This document shows positions 1 through 7,671 of a DNA stretch of 21,217 bases, in pieces. The number at the start of each line of letters is the position of its first letter. Position 1 is the first letter of the stretch. The notes under the pieces were generated by a model. The model was not told where the DNA came from, searched no databases, and saw only the letters and a program-made list of their open reading frames with translations. The position numbers and the translations under genes are program-made. Source of the stretch: Choanephora cucurbitarum (Eukaryota > Mucoromycota > Mucoromycetes > Mucorales > Choanephoraceae); NCBI GenBank assembly GCA_025331435.1, contig JAIWNI010000221.1:1-21217 (forward strand). The letters run 5' to 3'.

Positions 1-784
1 ATTCGCTCTCTTCAGTACTATCAGAGTATTCAGATTCATCTTCACTTCTTGACTCTTCTTCACTACTAATCAAGTTAGCAGCTCTTAATGTGTTGATCAC
101 GACTGGGTCTCTTGTCCCTTTCTTGACTGCAGGCTTTCTTCTATGTATATGTTGGAGCCCGAGTTTGACATCGTTTGCAGCATTTTTGTTTTCGGCTAAA
201 TAATCTGCTACGGACACAACTAAATGTGTATTTTGTAACAAGTCCCATATACCTGGTCTTTTTAAATCTATTTCCAATCTTTTCCGCGGTTTTCTTACAA
301 CCCTCTTTTTCTTGTCATCTGAATTATTCATTACCACATCTTCTACATTGACTGGGTGATTTAAATTTTGTAATGGATGACTGTCTGTTGATTCCAGATT
401 AATTCTTGGATAAACATTACTTTCTCGATTGGTGTTATGACTTGTAAATTGTTGTATGGGTGGTAAGGTGTATCCACTTGATCTTGAAGGATGCTCTACT
501 ATAATGGGTTGTTCAGCTGGAATCGGTAATTCTCTCTCTTTTCCTTTCCGTTTTCCAGGTCGTTCTCTTAATGTTCTGGATTCTTGAGAATCGTTGTCTC
601 TTCCGCGCTTTTCGGCATAGTAAATATCAGAAGTGGTTGGTTGAATTGTTATTGTGTTTGTATTATTTTCTTTTTTTGAGTTTTCTATGTTTTGATTAGT
701 TTGTTTTGTATTTTGATCGTGGTAATTATAATCTCGACTTTGGGCACCAGTGTTACCACTTACTGGAGCCCACTCTCTTTTCCC
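1..784 (-). CDS. Element 1 Ty3-like pol, N-terminal part (runs off window)
   Basis: Reading the minus strand in the -1 frame relative to gag, the frame is open from the gag-pol overlap to the window edge with no stop. The predicted segment is hydrophilic (rich in N, T, Q, K, E). It then has a basic patch (KKKRVVRKPRKR), a helical stretch around GIWDLLQNTHLVVSVADYL, and an acidic Ser/Glu tail (SSEEESRSEDESEYSDS) at the edge. Element 2 has a similar pre-protease stretch (YDIVEDVLKSKANIDVGDLL), which supports this being the region before the aspartic protease of a Ty3/gypsy polyprotein. Protease, RT and integrase would lie to the left, outside the window. It has no ATG near its 5' end, so expression probably depends on ribosomal frameshifting from gag. 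What is seen is the open frame and its position; the pol identity is inferred. Confidence 0.72.
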
Positions 785-1662
785 AATTCGGTTGTGTTGG
801 CACCACTAGTAATTCTTTCTTGACTTTGATTTCTTTGAGGCTCTCTACAGTATCTACTGGGGTGACCATCTTTGCCGCAGTTCCAGCATGTCATTCTTTT
901 TTCACCGTATGGTGGCCTACTAAACTGTGAGGTACCAAATGTGTTTCTTTGATTGTTTACCATATTTATGCTCAATTTATTTACGGCTTCAATCAATTGA
1001 TTGATAGTTTCATCAGAATATCCACTAATTCTTGAATCCACTGAAGCATTGCTGTTATGTTGCGATTCATCTTCTTTCGGCAAAGCGAAATTGACCTTCT
1101 TTTCGATTTCGTTGTTTTTGAGGCGAACACTTGAGTACTTCTGGTGTAGCCTTTCGACTTCTTTAGCCTTTTCAGTCCATTGGTGATAGGTCTTCAAATT
1201 TTCTTTGACTTTTTCAAGTTCGTAACCAATGTCAGGATTGACGGAATCAATGAAGAAACCGACCTTCAGTTCATCCTTAGTGAGGTTTACGGTCTTGAAC
1301 AATGAGTTCAATTCGCTAACGAAATCGGCAATACTCTTCTTTTCTTGTCTTATAGATCTGATTCTACTCCATGCATCGGCTTCTTGGCATCCCATATACT
1401 TGTCTTTAAATTGTTCTTCGAATTTATCCCAAGAATCTATACTCTCTTCCAACTCGTCCCACCATTCAGCAGGTTCCCCTTTTAAGTTCAAACCAACAAT
1501 TAGGAGGGAGTTTTTATCAGATACTTGAGCACCTAATCGAATCCTGTTGAAGTTTTTCAACCATATAGTAGCTGTTCTCTCTTTTCCATCACTTGCGTCG
1601 AACATTCCGATTGGCCCCAAAAGCTTGAGAAATTCATTGCTGTTATTTTCTTTTCCACTCAT
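760..1662 (-). CDS. gag: Element 1 Gag with CCHC zinc knuckle
   Basis: A 300-residue retrotransposon Gag, expected to form the capsid of virus-like particles and to bind the element RNA in the cytoplasm. Residues about 30-170 resemble the Ty3/gypsy capsid (retrotransposon gag) domain, including AEWWDELEES and WDKFEEQFKDKY. Residues 175-250 are a hydrophilic linker. A canonical zinc knuckle follows at C259-x2-C262-x4-H267-x4-C272 (WNCGKDGHPSRYC), then a short tail. The ATG at 1662 is the first Met of the frame and lies about 220 nt downstream of the primer binding site, as expected for a first cistron. The frame is uninterrupted, so this copy may be fairly young. A slippery heptamer lies 15 nt before the TAA stop, and the -1 frame continues into pol. 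Confidence 0.92.
   Translation of the reverse strand: MSGKENNSNEFLKLLGPIGMFDASDGKERTATIWLKNFNRIRLGAQVSDKNSLLIVGLNLKGEPAEWWDELEESIDSWDKFEEQFKDKYMGCQEADAWSRIRSIRQEKKSIADFVSELNSLFKTVNLTKDELKVGFFIDSVNPDIGYELEKVKENLKTYHQWTEKAKEVERLHQKYSSVRLKNNEIEKKVNFALPKEDESQHNSNASVDSRISGYSDETINQLIEAVNKLSINMVNNQRNTFGTSQFSRPPYGEKRMTCWNCGKDGHPSRYCREPQRNQSQERITSGANTTELGKESGLQ
778..784 (-). promoter_or_regulatory. Candidate -1 frameshift site G GGA AAA
   Basis: On the minus strand the heptamer GGGAAAA sits in the gag reading frame as G GGA AAA, the X XXY YYZ arrangement of a tandem -1 slippery site. It lies 15 nt upstream of the gag TAA (762-760). The -1 frame is open from here to the window edge, a fit with Gag-Pol made by -1 frameshifting. 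No downstream pseudoknot was worked out. Confidence 0.6.
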
Positions 1663-1884
1663 GTTGTTTCTTTTTTGATAGCTAATAAATTTGATAGTTG
1701 CTGTCTTCGTATTGTGCTGTTGACTTTGAATTTTAAATTAATTTGTTGTCAAAGAAAAAAAAATTTTTTTTTTCTTGATAAATGCTATTTTCAGATATCT
1801 GGTGAAATGATTATAGTTTGTTGTAGCACGGTAAATAATGTTGTTTGAGCCAGATATTATTTCTTTCAGTAGGTGATAATAAAT
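1663..1884 (-). other. Element 1 5' leader between PBS and gag
   Basis: Untranslated leader of the element transcript, AT-rich, with a run of A then T bases around 1745-1775. No ORF or other signal was recognised. Confidence 0.55.
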
Positions 1885-1902
1885 GTCTCGGCAGGACCTC
1901 CA
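1885..1902 (-). other. Element 1 primer binding site, tRNA-Gln type
   Basis: On the minus strand the 18-mer is TGGAGGTCCTGCCGAGAC, one base after the LTR end. Its complement reads as a tRNA 3' end: CCA, discriminator U, acceptor strand CAGGACC, T-stem strand CTCGG and T-loop end GT. A U73 discriminator with AGGACCU before CCA is characteristic of eukaryotic and fungal tRNA-Gln, so minus-strand cDNA priming by tRNA-Gln is likely. The identity rests on family knowledge; the tRNA gene itself is not in the window. Confidence 0.75.
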
Positions 1903-1903
1903 A

Positions 1904-2240
1904 TGATAAGTTTACGGTGCTTAAGTGTGAAGTTGTAGATTTCGATAAAGGGGTTGATTAAACTCTAAATTGATTTCTAAGTTTTTCTGGTTTTGTTTGA
2001 TTGATTTCTCTTTTGAATCGACTTGTAGACGCTCTTCTGATTATTATTCTTGAATCGGTTATCTTTTCAAACCCTTTTTCACTATTATCACACAAGAAAT
2101 AAAGCTCAAACGAACTCTCCAAATTCAATTACTAAGATAAAAATAATTTTATTTGTTTTTCTAACTGTCAAAAATATATTCTATGAATTGCTTGTATTAT
2201 GTAATGTTCCGGGTGTGCGGTAAATCCCCGGCTCGGAACA
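1904..2240 (-). repeat. Element 1 5' LTR (337 bp)
   Basis: The boundaries are inferred from the TG...CA rule and the PBS. On the minus strand the LTR begins TGTTCCGAGCC at 2240 and ends CTTATCA at 1904, one base before the PBS. The partner LTR lies outside the window, so the ends cannot be confirmed by comparison. No strong TATA box was seen. The outer end contains a 36-bp imperfect palindrome (2205-2240). Confidence 0.68.
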
Positions 2241-2287
2241 AGCTATTAAAGATTTTATTTTTTTATACTTCGTATCAAAAGAAAAGT
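2241..2287. other. 47-bp spacer between element 1 and the tRNA gene
   Basis: AT-rich 5' flank of the tRNA gene. The first five bases (agcta) would be one copy of the target-site duplication of element 1; the other copy is off the window. Confidence 0.5.
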
Positions 2288-2359
2288 GAGGGATTAGCTC
2301 AGCGGTAGAGCGGAAGATTGCAAATCTTTAGGTCCCGTGTTCAATCCACGGATCTCTCT
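2288..2359 (+). tRNA. tRNA-Cys (anticodon GCA)
   Basis: A complete 72-nt cloverleaf can be folded. The acceptor stem is gagggat/atctctc (one G-U pair), the D stem gctc/gagc, the anticodon stem gaaga/tcttt with loop ttGCAaa, and the T stem ccgtg/cacgg with loop ttcaatc. The discriminator is U, the expected identity base for tRNA-Cys. An A box (tagctcagcgg) and B box (gttcaatcc) for RNA polymerase III are present. There is no intron. All stems pair, so the gene looks functional. It is on the plus strand; the retrotransposons on both sides are on the minus strand. Confidence 0.96.
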
Positions 2360-2363
2360 TTTT
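2359..2363 (+). terminator. RNA polymerase III terminator
   Basis: A run of five T starts at the discriminator base of tRNA-Cys, enough for RNA polymerase III termination. Confidence 0.8.
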
Positions 2364-2424
2364 GTATAGCGAGTTTTACTTTTGCGCTGTTTGAATTATG
2401 ATGATGAATTCGTACAGAGGATAG
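2364..2424. other. Spacer between tRNA gene and element 2
   Basis: 61 bp of flank. The last five bases (gatag, 2420-2424) abut the LTR of element 2 and do not match the bases at its other end. Confidence 0.5.
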
Positions 2425-3023
2425 TGTTACAGGACAAAGGATAGTTTTTGCAGTAACTTGAGAAAGAGAACAAATAGATATAACAGAGCAATCAGGCAGC
2501 AAGGTTATAAGTAATGAGCACCAGGTTTTAAGTCGTCCGACTAGAGATATAAGTAAAGTAAAGAGAATAAAGTAATTTAAAAGAAGAGATGTAATATATG
2601 AATACAATGATCTATAATAAGTATCAAGGGAACTAACAACTATATGTGGATTTAGGTAGTGAATATGTCAAACTACAACCAAGCGTAAAGTAAATAAGAG
2701 AAATGTAAGTTGAGTTTATTAATAAGAGAAGATTAAAGAGTTTATATACTATTCTAAAAGAAGTCATGTTGGACTTGCAAACTAATAATTTAAACAGTCA
2801 AGTTAATGAGTCATCATGTATGGATTATTGATACATGTCTAAAAGTTCTGTTCATTATGATATGGAAAGTCAGAGAAGGATTCTAATAATTTGTTGTGTA
2901 ATAAAAGATCAAGAGGAGCTGTCAAACGAGTAAAATACCAATTAGGAAATACAGAGTTAGATTCAAATCAGCGAAAAGAAGTCAGAAAATAATTGAGTAC
3001 TAGGAAAATTTCTGTGCGTAACA
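2425..3023 (-). repeat. Element 2 3' LTR (copy A, 599 bp)
   Basis: Starts TGTTAC and ends GTAACA, a perfect 6-bp terminal inverted repeat. From 2425 to about 2849 it matches copy B (from 10952) with a single 1-nt indel visible. From 2850 to 3023 it differs from copy B at about a dozen sites but matches copy C (11556-12131) with about two differences. It is therefore a mosaic, with the switch in U3 just upstream of the TATA box. Confidence 0.95.
2741..2748 (-). promoter_or_regulatory. TATA box in 3' LTR
   Basis: TATATAAA on the minus strand, inside the LTR. Transcription would begin roughly 30 nt downstream, making about 2750-3023 the U3 region. The same box is in copy B at 11269-11276. Confidence 0.5.
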
Positions 3024-3031
3024 TCTCCTCC
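3024..3031 (-). other. Element 2 polypurine tract
   Basis: On the minus strand GGAGGAGA lies directly against the first base of the 3' LTR (TGTTAC), the standard place of the plus-strand primer. The same tract is next to LTR copy C at 12132-12139. Confidence 0.8.
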
Positions 3032-3725
3032 GGGTTGGAAGAAGATCATGACCCATGGTCGTCAAAAGGATTCAAGTAAGAGTCAGTCTTGCACCAAGAG
3101 TCTTGAAAAATATAAAGGTCTTGAAATACCATCGTGAAATAAATTGATAATTGAAATTGATTCATTGAAATAAGTTGAATTGAGATGGATCAGTTGTTGA
3201 ATATAGTTGAAGTACTGATGTGGGAACATTGAGAATTGTAAATAATTGTTGATAACATTTGTTGAAGTTGATAATTGAATGTTCGAAATACTTTGTTGAT
3301 AATAATTTGTCGAAGCAATAATTGTGGATGATAATTTGTTGAGAATAATTGTTGAAGGTGAGGTAACAATTAAAAGGTTGATGGCAAGGAACAGCCAAAC
3401 TGATTGCGGAAGGTTAGAAGATCAGAAGTATTGACGCATCTTGGAAATAAAGTGGCAGGATAATAAAATATAGAGTCTTGATGAGATTTTCTTGAGTAGT
3501 ATATAATCTTGATAAAAATTTCTTGAAATGTAAAACTTGATAATAATTTCTTTCTTAAAAAAATGATTTATTTGAGAGAGGAAAAAAAATGATAATGGTA
3601 TGCAATATAGAGGAGCACCAGAGAAAACCACAAGGGGAAAAAGCAGAGGAAACAAAAGAAAAGGAGAAAGAGAAAGCGACAACAACCAAAAGGAGACAGA
3701 ACAAAGCACACAAGAGAGACCAAAC
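3032..3725 (-). other. Element 2 3' noncoding region
   Basis: About 700 nt between the accessory ORF and the PPT. On the plus strand it is rich in imperfect repeats of gttgaa/aattgttga (about 3150-3365), then purine-rich (about 3590-3720). The first about 400 nt have a diverged copy beside LTR C. No credible gene; ORFs here are low-complexity. Confidence 0.7.
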
Positions 3726-4358
3726 TTATTCTTCCAAAGAAGCATTACGGGTCCAGGAGTCAGCGCGGCGAACAGCTTTCATGGCGACATCGTACAGAGG
3801 GAACTGGTCGTGCAGGATTGACTTGAGCACGTTGGCACGGTCGAATTGATAGGTGGAAAGGCTCTTTTTGGTTGTGGGCTGTTGGAAGAGATGGTGGCAA
3901 TATTTCACCGTTTCTAGTACCACCTGATCCAGGAAGTCTTCTGCCTTGCGGGTGAGAGCATCCCTTTGCTTGATAATGTCGGTGTATTCTTTGTACCAGG
4001 TGTTGAACTTGTTGTTCGCCTTTTGGGTGGCACTCATCTTCTTCTTTTTTTGCTTGGGGGAGTCTTGGATAGTGAGGCCATTGAGGCGGTTCCACTTGGA
4101 ACGACCTTGAATTCGGATACCAACAGGGTTGGCTTCGGCGACCAGAAGGGGAGTGGAAGAGAAACGCGAATCTTGAAAGATGCTTTCGGTAATGGGTTGT
4201 TGATCGGCATTTTCGAAAAGATTTTTGGTGGATGCCGTGATGGTAATGTCAGGTCTTGCCTTACCTGTTTGGACTCCGTTGGCCAGTTGTTCGTCAATTT
4301 CCATGTTAGACACATGTACGTCGCGGACAACCTCACCTTCGAAATCACAGTAAGTCAT
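3726..4358 (-). CDS. Accessory ORF between integrase and 3' LTR, unknown function (210 aa)
   Basis: An uninterrupted 210-codon ORF starting at an ATG 204 nt beyond the integrase stop. No recognised family. It has no signal peptide, no membrane segment and no zinc knuckle, so it does not look like an envelope protein. The first 100 residues look flexible. A lysine-rich, possible nuclear-localisation stretch (PKQKKKKM) is at 101-108. Residues 110-210 look helical (KANNKFNTWYKEYTDIIKQR; DALTRKAEDFLDQVVLETVK). Codon use is strikingly unlike RT and integrase: C-ending codons (acc, atc, ttc, gac, aac, tcc, ctc) are common, whereas pol prefers T- and A-ending codons. With no intron visible, capture of a processed host mRNA is a reasonable inference. 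An overlapping 168-codon plus-strand ORF (3966-4472) is less gene-like, though antisense ORFs occur at this site in some Ty3 lineages. Confidence 0.7.
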   Translation of the reverse strand: MTYCDFEGEVVRDVHVSNMEIDEQLANGVQTGKARPDITITASTKNLFENADQQPITESIFQDSRFSSTPLLVAEANPVGIRIQGRSKWNRLNGLTIQDSPKQKKKKMSATQKANNKFNTWYKEYTDIIKQRDALTRKAEDFLDQVVLETVKYCHHLFQQPTTKKSLSTYQFDRANVLKSILHDQFPLYDVAMKAVRRADSWTRNASLEE

Positions 4359-4561
4359 TGTAGTTATAGTAGTAAAAGGGTAGAGATAGAGGGGGAGAAG
4401 AGTAGTTCAAAGAATGAAATGAAGTGTGTTAAATGTTGGGTAAATACTGTCTTCATATACTATTTTTCTTGAATTTTTTTGAACTACAGCTTTTTTTTTT
4501 TTGATTTTTTTTTTGACAGGTATCACAAATAAAATTTTGAAGTAAATGTAACAATGAGTAA
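4359..4561 (-). other. Spacer between integrase and accessory ORF, with A tracts
   Basis: On the minus strand it holds an A10 tract (4514-4505) and an A12 tract (4502-4491) separated by two bases. No ORF of note. Confidence 0.5.
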
Positions 4562-5879
4562 TCAAATAAAGGTTCGGGTAATTTGATTCCATTTGGAGTG
4601 GCTATCAACATAAATTTTAAGTCGATTACCATGGACACGTTTTAAGAGAGTATCGTCAGAATCAGCGGACTTGATATGATAAGTAGATTTTCCAAGTAGA
4701 TGTTGAATAATATAAGGATCTTCCCAAGTAGTTTCGATTTTTCCGCTCCAAGAAGTAGAACGATAATCTTTGTAGAGAAGTACACGGTCACCAAGTTTGA
4801 AAGGCGGCTTTAGAGTTCTTGTCGTTTCCAGGAGGGTCTTGTCAATTCTTTTTATTTGATTCTTTTGAGAAGTTTCAATGTTCTTGATAGCTTGTTCACG
4901 GATACGGTTAAGATATAAGATTTGCTGAGAAGTACGGATAGTCAGTTCGAAATCGAAGCTTGCATCTTTTGGATTGTATAGTCGATGATTGTTATCGAAA
5001 GGAGTTGAAGGTTCATATCCATACATCATGTAGAAAGGAGAATACTTGGTACTTTCTTGCTTGATAGTTCTGTAGGCAAATAGAGTAGCTTGAAGATACG
5101 TATCCCAGTCTTTCTTTTGAGAAGGATCTCTTCGTTGGAGTACTTGATCAATAACACGGTTAAACCTTTCAACCAAACCTTGACTTTGGCTGTTGTAGGG
5201 AGTAATAGTCTTGTGTACAATATTGTATTGTCGGCATACTTGCTTAATAAGTTCTGAAATCATCGGTTTACCATTGTCAGTGTGTATGAAACGAGGGCAA
5301 CCATGTCTGCAGATGATATCTTCATATATAAACAGGGCAACATCAGAAGTTGTTTGAAACTGTAAGGCTCTAGCTTCTACATACTTCGTCAGATAATCAA
5401 TACCAACAATAATATATCTTGAACCAATTCGGAAAGTGGACACATGCTTGACATCAATGGATACACGGTCAAAGGGTTTAGCAGGACTTGAAACAGGAAT
5501 CGGGTGTAACCTTTCGGATTTGATTTTGCTTCCTTGGAGTTGACATTGAGGGCATTCCTTGATAAATTCCATGATGGATCTTGACATGTTATTCCCAATA
5601 ATACTTTTGAGATATTTTGTGAAGCGTGTTTGAATAGGCAAAGTGTCCTCCCAAAGGATGATGATGATACATAATAATTGCTTCCTTTGCTTCATTCGAA
5701 GTTAGCACTTTCTTCAAACCAGAGTTGACTTCAGGATTAAATCGATACAAGATGTTATTGTGGATGGTAAACTTGTACGAATTCTTCTTAAGATAGGCTT
5801 CTTCTTTCTTGCTAATACTAGGCGGATATTCCATAGTAGTCAGGTAGTTCTTGATCAAAGTAATTGTAGTTTCTTCCAT
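4562..5879 (-). pseudogene. Element 2 integrase, one frame break
   Basis: Integrase inserts the cDNA into host chromatin. The N-terminal part starts at an ATG at 5879 (96 codons to a stop at 5589). It carries the linker NNILYRF and the histidines of the HHCC zinc domain (HHHPLGGHF). The frame then changes by +1 within 5598-5589, at the YYW motif, and continues to 4562. In the second frame (numbered from its first Met at 5695) the zinc-domain cysteines C48 and C51 (CPQC) are followed by the catalytic triad D81, D140 (HTDNG) and E176, with a DDx35E spacing. The C-terminus has a GPY/F-like module (LGDRVLLYKD ... WEDPYII). No chromodomain was recognised. One surplus base explains the break. All key residues survive, so the lesion looks recent. 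The integrase start is separated from RNase H by 439 nt. Confidence 0.93.
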
Positions 5880-6318
5880 AGTAGCAAATAAGTGGGATAA
5901 TTTTAGGTATAATTGTATTAATTCACAGACAAGGAATTATAAATTGGCATTTAGATGTTTTGGGTAAAATGGGTACTATTTTTGGATTTTGGCAAATTTT
6001 TATTACAACAATAAATGAGAGATATATTGTTTCTAGGCTTGAGATTGTTTTTCCGAGTCTTTTGTAGGATTTTGAATTGTTTTTGGCTTTTCCATGAGTA
6101 ATCAATAACAATGAGCTTTTTGAGACTTCAACACAGCTTGGTCTAGTAAGAGCTTTTAACGACATCACTTCCACTGGTCAGATGACAACAAAGTTTTAAA
6201 CGACGTTTGTGAAGTTGGTCGATCATTGACAAAGTTTAATGACTTTAGCAGATTACTGGTCATATACGACAAAGTTTAACGACGTTAGCGGAACTGGTCG
6301 GTTAAGTATGTAAAGATA
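5880..6318 (-). other. Noncoding spacer between RNase H and integrase
   Basis: RNase H ends with a TAA at 6319 and integrase begins at its own ATG at 5879. The 439 nt between have stops in all sense frames, are AT-rich, and contain 40-bp tandem repeats at their 5' end (sense). In most Ty3/gypsy elements this linker is coding. I found no convincing splice sites near the RNase H end. Confidence 0.65.
6152..6299. repeat. Degenerate tandem repeat, about 40-bp period, 3.7 copies
   Basis: Units end at 6179 (partial), 6220, 6261 and 6299. Each follows the pattern gacaaagtttaa-cgac-gtt ... (a/t)ctggtc on the plus strand. Copies are diverged, so the array is not recent. Confidence 0.7.
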
Positions 6319-7671
6319 TTAATAGCCAAGACGAGACAGAAAGTCAGGACCATTATGTTTCTTGCCAGGGCGGTATTCGATCTTGAAATCATATTCGGCG
6401 ATAGCTTGTAACCAACGTGCAATAATACCAGAAGGGTTCTTTGTTTTTAGTAATCCGTTAAGGGCGGCATGATCACTTATGACAGTAACAGTACACTTAT
6501 TACCGAGGACATAGGGCCTAAATATCTTGAGGGACCAAACGACAGCACAGAGTTCTAGTTTGCTAATACCATAGTTACGTTCACCTTTAGTAGTAGAGCG
6601 ACTTGCATAGATAACCGGATGTTCATAACCGTCTTCATCTTTTTGGGATAATATACTTCCAAGACCATCAATAGAGGCATCACATAAGATGTAGAAAGGT
6701 TTGTCAAAGTCAGGGATCAAGAGTACAGGAGCTTCTACCAGTTTTTGCTTAAGAAGATGAAAAGATTCATTGGCTTTATCAGTCCATTCGACTTTTTCTG
6801 GCATATTGTCTTTGGTAAGATCGTGTAGAGGACGAGAGATCTTTGCAAAGTTTTCAATGAAGCGCCGATAGTATGAGGCCAGAGACACGAAACTCTTGAT
6901 TTGTTTCTTGAGAGTAGGTACAGGATAAGTGGTAATCTTGTCAGTAATAGCAGTACTTTGTTCAACACCTTTTGATGAGATAACATAACCGAGAAAATTG
7001 ATTCTGTCAGCAAAGAATGAGCATTTAGCGGGATTGAGTTTGAGACCACCTTTTTCGCAACATTCAAAGGTTTTGGCAATAGCTTGTAAGTGATCTTCAG
7101 CAGTACCAGAAGTATAGGTAGTAACATCATCCAAGTAGGCAATCACGCATTTGTTCAGTAGAGAGTGGAAACATATTTCAACCATTTTCATAAAGTCACT
7201 AGGAGCATTGACTAAGCCCATAGGTAATCGATTGTAAGAGTAGCTACCAAACTTGCACACGAAATTTGTTAAGTGACGAGAGGACCGATCTAGAGGCATT
7301 TGATGAAAACCAGCACGCATGTCAACTTGAGAGAATAGGTTGGCTTTTCCAAGAGTATCAATCAGATCATCAATTCGAGGGAGATTTTGAGATAATCGAA
7401 TCGTACAAGTATTAAGATATCGATAATCAACAACCAAACGATAAGTCTTGTCTTTCTTTGGAATCATAATAATAGGACTTGCCCAGTCAGAGTATTTAGT
7501 TTCAGAGATAATACCAAGTTTGAGCATCTTGTCTAGTTCTTTCTTAAGGGATTCACTTTCTTGAGGAGACAAACGGTAAGGTCTAACTTTCTTGGGAACA
7601 GGAACCAGGTTGGAGCCGTATTTCATGAGTAGAGATAGTAGATTCACCCATACTATCATTATGCCAGTCAA
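6319..7671 (-). CDS. Element 2 reverse transcriptase-RNase H
   Basis: A 450-codon open frame with complete RT and RNase H domains for RNA-templated cDNA synthesis and RNA removal. The true coding part begins near residue 22 (PVPKKVRPYRLSP), where the protease frame joins; the first about 20 residues are out-of-frame sequence. RT motifs: KLGIISE, ASPIIMIPKKD, FSQVDMRAGFHQM (D117), RLPMGL, and the active site YLDD (D181, D182). RNase H residues: D331 (ILCDAS), E373 (KLELCAVVW), D400 (ISDHAAL) and D443 (GPDFLSR). Length and order match Ty3/gypsy pol. The frame is +1 relative to the protease ORF. It closes with a stop directly after LSRLGY, instead of running on into integrase. Confidence 0.95.
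   Translation of the reverse strand: MTGIMIVWVNLLSLLMKYGSNLVPVPKKVRPYRLSPQESESLKKELDKMLKLGIISETKYSDWASPIIMIPKKDKTYRLVVDYRYLNTCTIRLSQNLPRIDDLIDTLGKANLFSQVDMRAGFHQMPLDRSSRHLTNFVCKFGSYSYNRLPMGLVNAPSDFMKMVEICFHSLLNKCVIAYLDDVTTYTSGTAEDHLQAIAKTFECCEKGGLKLNPAKCSFFADRINFLGYVISSKGVEQSTAITDKITTYPVPTLKKQIKSFVSLASYYRRFIENFAKISRPLHDLTKDNMPEKVEWTDKANESFHLLKQKLVEAPVLLIPDFDKPFYILCDASIDGLGSILSQKDEDGYEHPVIYASRSTTKGERNYGISKLELCAVVWSLKIFRPYVLGNKCTVTVISDHAALNGLLKTKNPSGIIARWLQAIAEYDFKIEYRPGKKHNGPDFLSRLGY

Noticed and set aside
3422..3745. Hydrophobic 107-codon minus-strand ORF after the accessory ORF, possibly envelope-like
   Set aside because: It is the reading of a purine-rich, low-complexity stretch; the hydrophobicity follows from composition, and there is no signal peptide, cleavage site or cysteine pattern.
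3589..3849. Lys/Glu-rich plus-strand ORFs
   Set aside because: Low-complexity reading of the purine-rich 3' noncoding region.
3966..4472. 168-codon plus-strand ORF antisense to the accessory ORF
   Set aside because: The sense ORF has the clear codon bias; an antisense shadow is expected. Kept only as an alternative because antisense ORFs occur at this place in some Ty3 lineages.
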